Shown here piece after piece: positions 42,684 through 50,612 of a stretch of 64,000 nucleotides of DNA. Positions within the stretch are counted from its first letter, which is position 1; each line of letters begins with the position of its first letter. The stretch is from Burkholderia diffusa (GTDB lineage: Bacteria; Pseudomonadota; Gammaproteobacteria; Burkholderiales; Burkholderiaceae). The position numbers were made by a program, and so were the translations under genes. The notes under the pieces were generated by a model, which ran no database searches, was not told the origin of the DNA, and was given only the letters and a program-made list of their open reading frames with translations. The stretch lies in NCBI RefSeq assembly GCF_001718315.1, contig NZ_CP013364.1, positions 310,001 through 374,000 of the forward strand, written 5' to 3'.

Positions 42684-43055
42684 CTATGCGTGCCCCTGGG
42701 ATTGCGTGACGGGACTGGCCGGGCGTTCATCGTCACGTTTGCCGCGGCCTCGCTGCTTCCGTGTCGTATATTCGAGCATTCTCGTGACGTTGCCGAAGGC
42801 ATTGCGCAGCGCGACGTAGACGTCTTCTTCGCATTCCTTGCTGGATACCAGTTGATGTCCGGGAATCGTGACTTCGATCCGGATATTGAACGGTTTCCCC
42901 TGGTGATCGTGCTTCTCGTCCAGCACGACATTGACCCTGCAATGCGAGATGTCCTGCCGGAATCGACCGAGTCTGGATGCATGCCGGGCGGCTGCCGCCT
43001 CGAGCGCTTCCGAGCGCGGCATGCCTTGAAATACCAGTTCGAAAGGTGGCTTCAT
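42684..43055 (-). CDS. hpf: Ribosome hibernation factor, HPF/RaiA family
   Basis: A 123-residue short-form HPF/YfiA-like protein (domain MKPPFELVFQGM to MLEYTTRKQ, about residues 1-98) that would bind the 30S decoding site and silence ribosomes. The basic tail (KQRGRGKRDDERP) is extra, but the C-terminal dimerisation domain of long HPF is absent. It lies 69 bases downstream of the small membrane gene 43125-43475 and likely shares its FNR-type promoter. It adds ribosome protection to the locus. Confidence 0.87.
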   Translation of the reverse strand: MKPPFELVFQGMPRSEALEAAAARHASRLGRFRQDISHCRVNVVLDEKHDHQGKPFNIRIEVTIPGHQLVSSKECEEDVYVALRNAFGNVTRMLEYTTRKQRGRGKRDDERPASPVTQSQGHA

Positions 43056-43124
43056 TGCTTGATCCGTCGATGGTCGATGAATACCGGTCGCGCGTCGCCG
43101 TGCCGGCTTCCGTGAGATTCCGAT

Positions 43125-43475
43125 TCAGAACGTGGCGATCTGAAGGACGACATCGAACGCGATGACCAGCGCCGAGCACAGAACACCGAGCGCCATGTTC
43201 GCGAGCCGATGCTCGACATCCGGATGCTTGCCTGCCCATGCCGTAATGAAGAACAACCCGTCGAGAATCACCTGCAGTGCGAATACGAACAGCATCAGCG
43301 TGAACTCGTAGCCCGCCTGCGGCAGCTGCGCGAAATTCCAGCCATGCCGGCTCACCCAATAGCCGATCCGGTAGACCTCGTAACCCGCCAGCAGCAGCGG
43401 AAACACGTAGGAAACAAAATAGGTAGGCAAGGTCGCATGCCGAAACTCGGGTAGGAAATGATGTCCGGTTTGCAT
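43125..43475 (-). CDS. Multi-pass membrane protein, 116 aa
   Basis: A 116-residue inner-membrane protein with three hydrophobic segments (FVSYVFPLLLAGYEVY, FTLMLFVFALQVILDGLFFI, LGVLCSALVIAFDVVLQI). I do not recognise the family. GGGAGGC precedes the start at 43475. An FNR-type promoter lies 53-93 bases upstream, and the hibernation factor gene follows, so it is part of the anoxia set. The frame continues upstream to 43691 but crosses the promoter. Confidence 0.82.
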   Translation of the reverse strand: MQTGHHFLPEFRHATLPTYFVSYVFPLLLAGYEVYRIGYWVSRHGWNFAQLPQAGYEFTLMLFVFALQVILDGLFFITAWAGKHPDVEHRLANMALGVLCSALVIAFDVVLQIATF

Positions 43476-43813
43476 GGTTGCCTCCCAGCCTGAACGCGTG
43501 CGTCGGGACGATGTCGTCCACATTTCCAGCCTAGGCTTTCGTGGAGACCGCCACTTGACACGTATCAACATGCGACTTTTGTAAACCGCATCGGCCAGTT
43601 GAAACGCCGCAATTTCTTCGAGAGGGTGTTCAGGTCCGGGTGTGACGCGAACGACAAGGTCTGACCAACATCGATGGCGTCCGTACGGCACGCCTCAGTC
43701 ACGGGCATCCAGGGGCGGATTCGACTGCCCTGCGGCAACGGTGGCGTCCGAGATGATTTCCGCGTATCCCAATGCCGAATCGGGACGAGAGCCACGAGCG
43801 GCACGCGGATGGC
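43476..43813. other. Intergenic region
   Basis: 338 bases holding the leftward FNR-type promoter (43528-43568) in its left part. No gene is supported in the rest, which separates two minus-strand units. Confidence 0.5.
43528..43568 (-). promoter_or_regulatory. FNR/ANR-type promoter of membrane protein-hpf
   Basis: TTGACACGTATCAA at 43555-43568; leftward after 21 bases TAGGCT (43533-43528), the same hexamer as at the archease promoter. Confidence 0.77.
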
Positions 43814-45448
43814 TCAGCCGGGTTCGGCACCCCAGTTTCCCGGTTCCGCAGCGCCCGGTGACGAGGCCGTGCGTGTGCGATGCGCGATCATGCAATCCGT
43901 CGTGAGCAGCAGCGACGCGACCGAGATCGCGTTCTGCAGCGCCGAACGCGCGACCTTGACCGGGTCGACGATGCCGGCAGCAATCATGTCGCCATATGTC
44001 GCCGTCGCCGCGTCATAGCCGAACGGTCCGGTCGCGGCATCGACCGCGTGTACGACGGCCTGTGCGTCCGCCCCGGCATTTTCAGCGATTTGACGCAGCG
44101 GAGATGCCAGTGCGTCATGCACGATCCGCGCGCCGGTGCGCTGCGCATCCGTCAGGTATGCGCCATTGCCTTCGAGCGCGCGCCGCGCACGCAGCAGTGC
44201 GACGCCACCGCCCGGCACAATGCCTTCCTCCATCGCGGCGCGCGTTGCATGCAACGCGTCCTCGAAGCGATTCTTGCGCTCGCGCAGCGCAGTCTCCGTC
44301 GCGGCGCCGACGCGAATCACCGCGACGCCGCCCGCGAGTTTCGTCAACCGGCGCGTCAGCGCGTCGTGCTCGTATCCGGCCGGTGTCGCCGCGATACGCG
44401 TGCGCAACGCCTGGACTCGGTCGTCGATGTGCTTGCGTTCGCCTCGCCCGGCAATGACGGTCGTCGTCTCGCGCGTGATCTCGACGCGCCGCGCGGCACC
44501 GAGATCGTCCAGCGTCGTGCGCTCGAGCGTCCGTCCGGCCTGAACCGAAATGACCGTCGCGCCCGTCAGCGCGGCGAGATCGGCGAGCTGCTCGGTGCGT
44601 GCCTCACCGAATCCGGGCGAGCGGATCGCGCACGATTTCAGCGTGCCGCGCAGGTGGTTGACGACGAGGGTCGCCAGCGCTTCGCCTTCCACTTCGTTCG
44701 CGACGACGAGAAGCGGCTTGCCGGTGCTGCTGAGCGCCTCGAGTACCGGCAGCAGTTGTGCGATCGCGCTGATGTTCATGTCGCAGAGCAGGATGCGCGG
44801 CTCGTCGAGGACGATGCGATGATTGTCCGAATCGACGAACAGCGGCGACAAATATCCGCGATCGATCAGCGAGCCGTCCACCGTCTCGAGCTCGTCGTCG
44901 AGCTTGGTGCCGTCCTCGATGCTGATCGCGCCGTCCCTGCCCACACGCTCGACGGCCTGAGCGACGAGCGCGCCGATCGTGCTGTCGCCGCTGGCGGAAA
45001 TCGTCGCGATCTGGCGCATCTCGTCCGCGCTCGCGCACGGTTTTGACACGCGGTGCAGTTCGGCGACGACGTCGCGGCCAGCCGCTTCGATCGCGCGCTT
45101 GAGCGCCATCGGATCGTGTCCGGCAGTGACGCACTTGATGCCTTCGGCAACGATTGCCTGCGCCAGGGTGGTGGCGGTAGTCGTGCCGTCGCCGGCGACT
45201 TCGCTCGTACGGGTTGCCACTTCGCGCAACAATCGGGCGCCCATTTCCTCGAACGGGTCGGGCAGGTCGACGGCGCCGGCGACGACGACGCCCGAGTTCG
45301 CGACCAGCGGCGCGGTGCCGATCCGCTCGACGATCACGTTGCGCCCGCCGGGGCCGAGCGTGATCTTCACTGCCTCGGCGATCGCATTGACGCCTTTGAG
45401 CAGCCGCTGGCGAGCATCCTGATGAAAGACAAGCGATTTTGCGGGCAC
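43814..45448 (-). CDS. groEL: GroEL-like chaperonin, orphan paralogue
   Basis: A 544-residue GroEL with the ATP motif GDGTTTATTLAQAIV, VPGGGVALL and the equatorial ends intact, so it should form an ATP-driven chamber. It is divergent: GPGGRNV replaces the common GPKGRNV, and the tail ends in NWGAEPG, with no GGM repeat. No groES is next to it. The start is GTG at 45448, with a strong AGGAGGTG; no ATG fits. It is divergently transcribed from Hsp20 through back-to-back FNR-type promoters. Confidence 0.93.
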   Translation of the reverse strand: MPAKSLVFHQDARQRLLKGVNAIAEAVKITLGPGGRNVIVERIGTAPLVANSGVVVAGAVDLPDPFEEMGARLLREVATRTSEVAGDGTTTATTLAQAIVAEGIKCVTAGHDPMALKRAIEAAGRDVVAELHRVSKPCASADEMRQIATISASGDSTIGALVAQAVERVGRDGAISIEDGTKLDDELETVDGSLIDRGYLSPLFVDSDNHRIVLDEPRILLCDMNISAIAQLLPVLEALSSTGKPLLVVANEVEGEALATLVVNHLRGTLKSCAIRSPGFGEARTEQLADLAALTGATVISVQAGRTLERTTLDDLGAARRVEITRETTTVIAGRGERKHIDDRVQALRTRIAATPAGYEHDALTRRLTKLAGGVAVIRVGAATETALRERKNRFEDALHATRAAMEEGIVPGGGVALLRARRALEGNGAYLTDAQRTGARIVHDALASPLRQIAENAGADAQAVVHAVDAATGPFGYDAATATYGDMIAAGIVDPVKVARSALQNAISVASLLLTTDCMIAHRTRTASSPGAAEPGNWGAEPG

Positions 45449-45509
45449 GATGCACCTCCTGTGCGACGAAGCCGGGCACGGCACGTGTTGGAACCGGCGA
45501 GCGATACGG

Positions 45510-45552
45510 ATATTCCACCTGCCGGCGCATCGAGTCGATTGACCTGGGTCAA
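45510..45552 (-). promoter_or_regulatory. FNR/ANR-type promoter of groEL
   Basis: TTGACCTGGGTCAA at 45539-45552; leftward GAATAT (45515-45510) after 23 bases. Confidence 0.65.
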
Positions 45553-45618
45553 CGAGCGCAACGCGTTTCGCACCGCCATGTGCTCGCCCAAAAGCATTCG
45601 GTCTGTCCATCGTGAGCG

Positions 45619-45659
45619 TTGATCTCCGTCAATTGCCCCGGTCATCGCCAATCGAGAAT
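45619..45659 (+). promoter_or_regulatory. FNR/ANR-type promoter of hsp20
   Basis: TTGATCTCCGTCAA at 45619-45632, gap of 21 bases, GAGAAT at 45654-45659. The predicted transcript starts about 25 bases before the gene. Confidence 0.76.
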
Positions 45660-45690
45660 AAGTGCGTCACTGACGAGAAGGAGGCAAGAC

Positions 45691-46236
45691 ATGAAAGAAT
45701 CGTCCACAAAACTGCCGGTCAACAAGCCGCAGGAGAGTGCGGAGCATGCGCCGATGGGGGCGCCGTACTGGCATCCGATCGAAACACTGCGCCATGAGAT
45801 GGACCGTCTCTTCGACGATTTCAATCGGAGCGCGGGCGTGCCGTCGGTGCGGCGACCCGGTTTCAACCTCCAGCCGTTCTGGCGCCACGATCACGAATGG
45901 CGCGCCGAGCCCGCGGTCGACTTCGCGGAAACCGACAAGTCATACGAAATCACCGCGGAATTACCCGGGCTGGACGAGAAGGACATCGAGGTCAAGCTCG
46001 CGAACGGCGGCTTGTCGATCCGCGGAGAAAAGCAGGAAGAGAAGGAAGAGCAGCACAAGGACTACTACGTCCACGAGCGACGCTTCGGCTCGTTCGAGCG
46101 TTACTTTCGCATGCCCGACGGAGTCGACAGAAACAAGATCGAGGCGTCGTTCCAGAAAGGCATTCTGACGGTCACGCTACCGAAGACGCCGGAAGCTCGC
46201 AAGGCCGAGAAGACGATCGAGGTCAAGGCTGGCTGA
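45691..46236 (+). CDS. Small heat-shock protein, Hsp20/IbpA family
   Basis: A 181-residue alpha-crystallin-type chaperone. The N-terminal helix ETLRHEMDRLFDDF precedes the crystallin domain (about residues 70-165, with AELPGLDEKDIEVKL and GILTVTLPKTPEA); the C-terminal tail is short. It holds unfolding proteins for refolding by other chaperones. AGGAGGC precedes the start at 45691. It is divergent from the orphan groEL, a sensible pair of holdase and foldase. Confidence 0.94.
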   Translation: MKESSTKLPVNKPQESAEHAPMGAPYWHPIETLRHEMDRLFDDFNRSAGVPSVRRPGFNLQPFWRHDHEWRAEPAVDFAETDKSYEITAELPGLDEKDIEVKLANGGLSIRGEKQEEKEEQHKDYYVHERRFGSFERYFRMPDGVDRNKIEASFQKGILTVTLPKTPEARKAEKTIEVKAG

Positions 46237-46553
46237 AGCAGGTTGCGGGCATCCGCCGACGCATGCCGGCGGATGCCGATGCACATTCGTTCGCTTTTCT
46301 TCTCGATCGCTCGATCATGCCGTGAAACTCCGACATTCGGACGGTCGGTGAAAGGCGGTCCTGCATCCGCGACGCATGCAGAACCGAATAACCGGGATAT
46401 CGGCCACGGCGCCGTTGCGCCAGTGATTGCATCTTCGAATGCAATGCAATCCGCCCACACGGGACCGATTTTCCTCAGATCGCCAGCGTGCCGTGGCGAA
46501 TGAATTCAACGGATGCACGCACCGCCCGACGAGCGTGCATGTGGGAGGTCGTC
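46237..46553. other. Intergenic region with stem-loop
   Basis: 317 bases. A 9-bp perfect stem lies at 46249-46276 just after the Hsp20 stop. No FNR-type site is seen before the flavodoxin gene. Nothing else is evident. Confidence 0.5.
46249..46276 (+). terminator. Possible stem-loop after hsp20
   Basis: GCATCCGCC (46249-46257) pairs with GGCGGATGC (46268-46276) around a 10-base loop, 12 bases after the stop codon. There is no T-run, so it may stabilise or only weakly end the message. Confidence 0.4.
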
Positions 46554-47069
46554 ATGTATGCCGGCAAGGTTCTCGTCGTGTTCTATTCGCGCACCGGCAC
46601 GACCCGCCGGGCCGCGTCAGCACTGGCCGAAATGCTCGACGCCGACGTCGAGGAAATCGTCGTGACGCGCGATCGCGCCGGCCCGTTCGGCTATCTGCGT
46701 TCGCTCGTCGAGGCCATCAACCAGAAGCCGGCGGAGATCGTCGCGACGCAGCGCGATCCGGCCGCGTACGATCTCGTGGTGATCGGCTCCCCGGTCTGGG
46801 CGGGCTGCGTATCGTCGCCGGTGCGCGCGTATCTCGTCGCGAATCAGCGACGCCTGCCGCGGGTCGCGTTCTTCTGCAGCTTCGCGCAACGTGGTGCTGA
46901 CTCCGCACTCACGCAAATGCGGACGCTGGCACGCAAGTCGCCACTCGCCGAATGTCGCGTGACGCCGCGCGAAACCTTGCATGGCGATGCCAGCCCGATT
47001 CTCGCTGCATTTGCCGAACAGGCAGCGCGCAGACTGGCGGAAGCGGTCGGGACGACTGCCGCTCGCTGA
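46554..47069 (+). CDS. Flavodoxin-family protein
   Basis: A 171-residue flavodoxin-fold protein; the FMN phosphate loop SRTGTT follows the first strand (KVLVVFYSRTGTTRRAA) and the isoalloxazine-contact loop is GSPVWAGCVSSPVR. It likely carries electrons or acts as a small NAD(P)H:quinone-type reductase. GGGAGG precedes the start at 46554, and the upstream frame to 46488 is not needed. It is convergent with the acyl carrier protein gene; no own FNR site was found, so it may be read through from hsp20. Confidence 0.87.
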   Translation: MYAGKVLVVFYSRTGTTRRAASALAEMLDADVEEIVVTRDRAGPFGYLRSLVEAINQKPAEIVATQRDPAAYDLVVIGSPVWAGCVSSPVRAYLVANQRRLPRVAFFCSFAQRGADSALTQMRTLARKSPLAECRVTPRETLHGDASPILAAFAEQAARRLAEAVGTTAAR

Positions 47070-47197
47070 AGCGTGCGGGGCGGGTCAGGGGCGTTAGTGC
47101 TTTCAGGCACCGTCGCACGGCATCGGGCGCCTTCATGCAACGGTGTAGCCGACGTTCGGAACCCGGTGCAAACGCACGCTTGCGCGATGGGCAGGCC

Positions 47198-47458
47198 TCA
47201 AGAGACCGGTCTGCGTGCGTGCGCGGTCGCGAGGTAGCTGACGATATCGTCGAGCGTAACCAGACGGCCATAGTCGCGTTCCGGGATATCGACCTTCAGC
47301 CGCGCATGAAGGCCCGTCAGAAAATTGAGCCAGTCCATCGAATCGAGATCGACCTGACTGCGCAGCGGACGATCCGTACGCAGCGTCGACGGGTCGATTT
47401 CCGGCGCGATCGATGCCAGCGTTTCGAGCACGACCGAAAGGGTGTCTGCATTGTTCAT
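47198..47458 (-). CDS. Acyl carrier protein
   Basis: An 86-residue acyl carrier protein with the phosphopantetheine site Ser40 in DLDSMDWLNF. It follows the E2 gene with an ATGA overlap and ends the operon acs-E1alpha-E1beta-E2-ACP. ACPs are unusual in 2-oxoacid dehydrogenase operons; it could receive acyl groups made by the complex or by the acyl-CoA synthetase. That link is inference. Confidence 0.9.
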   Translation of the reverse strand: MNNADTLSVVLETLASIAPEIDPSTLRTDRPLRSQVDLDSMDWLNFLTGLHARLKVDIPERDYGRLVTLDDIVSYLATAHARRPVS

Positions 47459-48591
47459 CGGTTCAACTCCTCGGGGTGCTGCAGCAATTCACCCAGTTCA
47501 ACCAGGAACAGCGAGCCGCGATGACCGTCGGATACTCGGTGGTCGGCCGAGAGGCTGGCGGTCGTCACCGGCATGATTTTCAGCCCGCCGTCTTCGGCCC
47601 ACGGCCGCTCAGTGATTCGCCCGAAACCGACGAGCGCGACCTGGGGAGGATAGATGATGCCGAACACCTCGGCGGCACCTCGATCGCCGAGATTCGTCAC
47701 GGTAATCGTCGATTCCGACAACTCCGAACTCCGCAGCGAACCTGCGCGACACCGCTGCGTCAGGTCGAGCAGTTCGCGCATCAGCTGGGTCAGGGGCTTG
47801 GCATCCGCGTCGAGCAGCGCCGGCGCCACCAGCCCGCCCTGGCGCAGCGAGATCGCCACGCCGAGATGCACGGCGTCGGCCGGCCGGAAGACGCCCTCCC
47901 GATGGAACCCGTTCAGCTCCGGAAATCGACGCAGTGCGAGCGCGACCGCCTTGAGCAGAAGCGCTGCCGGAAGCAGCCTGTCGGTCACGGAACGCGCTGC
48001 ATTCTCGGCTGCGAGCCATGCCAGCGCCTTGCCCAGCGGAATTGTCTCGGACACGTAATAGTGCGGAATTTCGCGCTTCGAGCGCTCCATCGCGGCCGCG
48101 ATCACCCGTCTCATTTCCGGAAAGCGCTCGCCAGGCGCGCCGGCCGTGGGCGAACCCACCGCCGCGATCGCCCGTTCGACGTCCGCAAGCGTCACCGAAC
48201 CTGCCGGGCCCGTGCCCGTGACACTGTCGGGATCGACCCGGTGCTGCTTCGCGAGCTTGCGTGCGGCCGGCGAGATCTTGCGGCGAGGGGCGGGGCCGGC
48301 AACCGCGACCGGCTCGGCCGGTTGGCGTGTGTGTCTCACCGCCGGCGGTGCTTCTCCGGGTTCGAGCAGCGTGGCCATCGGCGTGCCGACCGGGATCCGT
48401 TCGCCCGGGTTCACGAACAGTTCGTCAACCGTTCCCTCGTGCCAGCTCTCGACATCCACGGCAGCCTTGCTGGTGTCGACGATCGCCACCACCTGGCCCT
48501 TCTTGACAACGTCGCCAGGCTTGACCTTCCATTCGAGGAGCGTTCCCTCGTCCATGTCGGCTCCCATGGAAGGCAACGTGAATTCGATCAT
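47455..48591 (-). CDS. 2-oxoacid dehydrogenase E2 (dihydrolipoamide acyltransferase)
   Basis: A 378-residue E2 with one lipoyl domain (lipoyl Lys42 in DTSKAAVD), a peripheral-subunit-binding domain (ISPAARKLAKQHRVD, about residues 112-145) and a catalytic domain ending DHRVSDG, where the active His sits. It passes acyl groups from E1 to CoA. GGAGGAC precedes the start at 48591. No E3 (lipoamide dehydrogenase) is in the operon, so E3 must be shared. Likely substrate pyruvate or acetoin. Confidence 0.92.
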   Translation of the reverse strand: MIEFTLPSMGADMDEGTLLEWKVKPGDVVKKGQVVAIVDTSKAAVDVESWHEGTVDELFVNPGERIPVGTPMATLLEPGEAPPAVRHTRQPAEPVAVAGPAPRRKISPAARKLAKQHRVDPDSVTGTGPAGSVTLADVERAIAAVGSPTAGAPGERFPEMRRVIAAAMERSKREIPHYYVSETIPLGKALAWLAAENAARSVTDRLLPAALLLKAVALALRRFPELNGFHREGVFRPADAVHLGVAISLRQGGLVAPALLDADAKPLTQLMRELLDLTQRCRAGSLRSSELSESTITVTNLGDRGAAEVFGIIYPPQVALVGFGRITERPWAEDGGLKIMPVTTASLSADHRVSDGHRGSLFLVELGELLQHPEELNR

Positions 48592-48618
48592 GCGTCCTCC
48601 TTCGGAGTCGGTCAGCAA

Positions 48619-49593
48619 TCACGAAAGCAATTGTTTCACCGCGGTGACGATCTTGTCGACTTGGGGTAATGCCGCGTCTTCCATGTGCCGGGCGTAAGGA
48701 ATCGGCACATCCTCGGCGCACACGCGCGCCGGCGGCGCATCGAGCTCGTAGAATGCCTGCTCGACGATGCGCGCGATGATCTCCGCGGCGACGCTGGCGC
48801 TGCGCCAGCACTCGTCGACGACCACCGCGCGCCTGCACTTCGTTACCGACGCGATGATCGTCGCGTCGTCGAGCGGCCGCAGCACGCGCAGGTCGACCAC
48901 TTCGGCGGAGATGCCGCCGTCGGCAAGCGTCTCGGCCGCATCGAGCGCCTTCGGCAGCGAGCCGCCGTACGCGAGGATGGTGACGTCCTTGCCCGCGCGG
49001 CGGACTTTCGCGGTACGAATGTCGACACCGTCGAGGTCCGGCAGGTCTCCTTCGATGTTGTAGAGCCCCGCGTGTTCGAAGATCAGCACCGGGTCCGGAT
49101 CGGCCAGTGCCGGCGCCAGCATGTGGCGCGCATCCTCGACGGTCGCCGGCGCGAGCACCTTGATGCCCGGAATGCCCGCGTACCAGCCTTCGAAACTGTG
49201 CGAGTGCTGCGCGGCGACCTGACGGCCAGCGCCCGTCGCCATGCGGACGACCAGCGGCACCGAGAATTGCCCGCCGGACATGTGGTGGTACAGCGCGGCC
49301 GTATTGACGATTTGATCGAGCGCGAGCAGGCTGAAGTTCACAGTCATGATTTCGACGATCGGCCGCATGCCACCCAGCGCCGCGCCGATGCCTGCCCCCG
49401 TAAACGCGAGTTCCGACAGCGGCGTGTCGCGTACGCGTTCGGGCCCGAACATGTCGAGCAGCCCGGCCGACACCGCGTAGCTGCCGCCATAGCGCCCGAC
49501 GTCCTCGCCCATCAGGAACACACGGGAGTCCCTGGACAGCGCGTCGCGCAGTGCCTCGCGCAGCGCCTCGCGATAAGTCAGACGGCGGCTCAT
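48619..49593 (-). CDS. 2-oxoacid dehydrogenase E1 beta subunit
   Basis: A 324-residue transketolase-like beta subunit (SRRLTYREALREAL, FLMGEDVGRYGG, DTPLSELAFTGAGIGAA, VDLRVLRPLD). It pairs with E1alpha (49590-50612) to form the thiamine-diphosphate enzyme that decarboxylates a 2-oxo acid. GGGAGACC precedes the start; the E1alpha stop overlaps it (ATGA). Confidence 0.93.
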   Translation of the reverse strand: MSRRLTYREALREALRDALSRDSRVFLMGEDVGRYGGSYAVSAGLLDMFGPERVRDTPLSELAFTGAGIGAALGGMRPIVEIMTVNFSLLALDQIVNTAALYHHMSGGQFSVPLVVRMATGAGRQVAAQHSHSFEGWYAGIPGIKVLAPATVEDARHMLAPALADPDPVLIFEHAGLYNIEGDLPDLDGVDIRTAKVRRAGKDVTILAYGGSLPKALDAAETLADGGISAEVVDLRVLRPLDDATIIASVTKCRRAVVVDECWRSASVAAEIIARIVEQAFYELDAPPARVCAEDVPIPYARHMEDAALPQVDKIVTAVKQLLS

Positions 49594-50612
49594 CGCGGGT
49601 CTCCCGTCGCCGTGTAGACGTCGTTGGCGAGCGCTTCGACCGGCTCCCATCCCGCGTCATCGGCAAACGCGACCGCACGGGCGACTTCAGCTTCGACGTC
49701 GGCATCGAGCGCAACGAACGCATCCTCCGTCAGCTTGCCTTCGGCCTTGAGCCTTGCGGTGAACGTGTGGATCGGGCCGCAGGTCTTCCATGCGTCGACC
49801 TCCGCCTTTTCCCGGTAGAGCTCGGCGTCATACATCGAATGCGCGCGGAAACGATACGTCCGAAGCTCGAGGAACATCGGGCCGGCGCCGCCTCTCACAT
49901 AGGCAACAGCCTCCTTTGCGGCGTCGTGCACGGCCACGACGTCCATGCCGTCGGTCGAGCTCACCCGCATGTCGTAGGCGGCGGCTTTGGCGCACAGATC
50001 CGTTCGGGATTCGTATCGTTCGAGAGCCGTGCCCATCGCGTACAGGTTGTTTTCGCAGCAGAACAGCACGGGCAGTCGCCAGAGCGCCGCGAGATTCATC
50101 GACTCGTGAAATGCCCCTTCGGCAACCGCGCCGTCACCGAAGAAACATGCGGTGACGCGCGTGCTCGACTGCATCCTTTCGGCGAGCGCGAGACCGACCG
50201 CCAGCGGCAGGCCACCGCCTACGATCGCATTCCCGCCGAACAACCGGGTGTTTCGGTCGAACAGGTGCATCGAGCCGCCCCGCCCGCGGGCGCAGCCCTC
50301 GCGCTTGCCATACATTTCGGCCATCAGGACGCCCATGTCCATGCCGCGCACCAGCGCATGTGCATGCTCGCGGTAGGTCGCGACGACGTTGTCCTCGGGT
50401 GTCAGCGCATGCAGGGCGCCGATGCCGGTGGCTTCCTCGCCGATATACAGGTGAAGAAAGCCGCGAATCTTTCCCGCGCCGTAGAGTTCGGCGCATTTTT
50501 CTTCGAGGCGACGGACGCGCAACATGTCGCGCAGCAGCGCGAACGCCAGATCCGCCGGATAGGGCACGGGGCCTGACGGCGGAAGCGGAGGAGGGTGGTC
50601 GACGGGGCTCAT
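49590..50612 (-). CDS. 2-oxoacid dehydrogenase E1 alpha subunit
   Basis: A 340-residue alpha subunit with the thiamine-diphosphate motif GDGAVAEGAFHESMN...ENN and the loop YREHAHALVRG. It resembles pyruvate/acetoin dehydrogenase E1alpha. With E1beta and E2 it would turn pyruvate (or acetoin) into acetyl-CoA, which feeds the PHB and Pta-AckA branches of the locus. Start overlaps the acs stop. Confidence 0.93.
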   Translation of the reverse strand: MSPVDHPPPLPPSGPVPYPADLAFALLRDMLRVRRLEEKCAELYGAGKIRGFLHLYIGEEATGIGALHALTPEDNVVATYREHAHALVRGMDMGVLMAEMYGKREGCARGRGGSMHLFDRNTRLFGGNAIVGGGLPLAVGLALAERMQSSTRVTACFFGDGAVAEGAFHESMNLAALWRLPVLFCCENNLYAMGTALERYESRTDLCAKAAAYDMRVSSTDGMDVVAVHDAAKEAVAYVRGGAGPMFLELRTYRFRAHSMYDAELYREKAEVDAWKTCGPIHTFTARLKAEGKLTEDAFVALDADVEAEVARAVAFADDAGWEPVEALANDVYTATGDPR

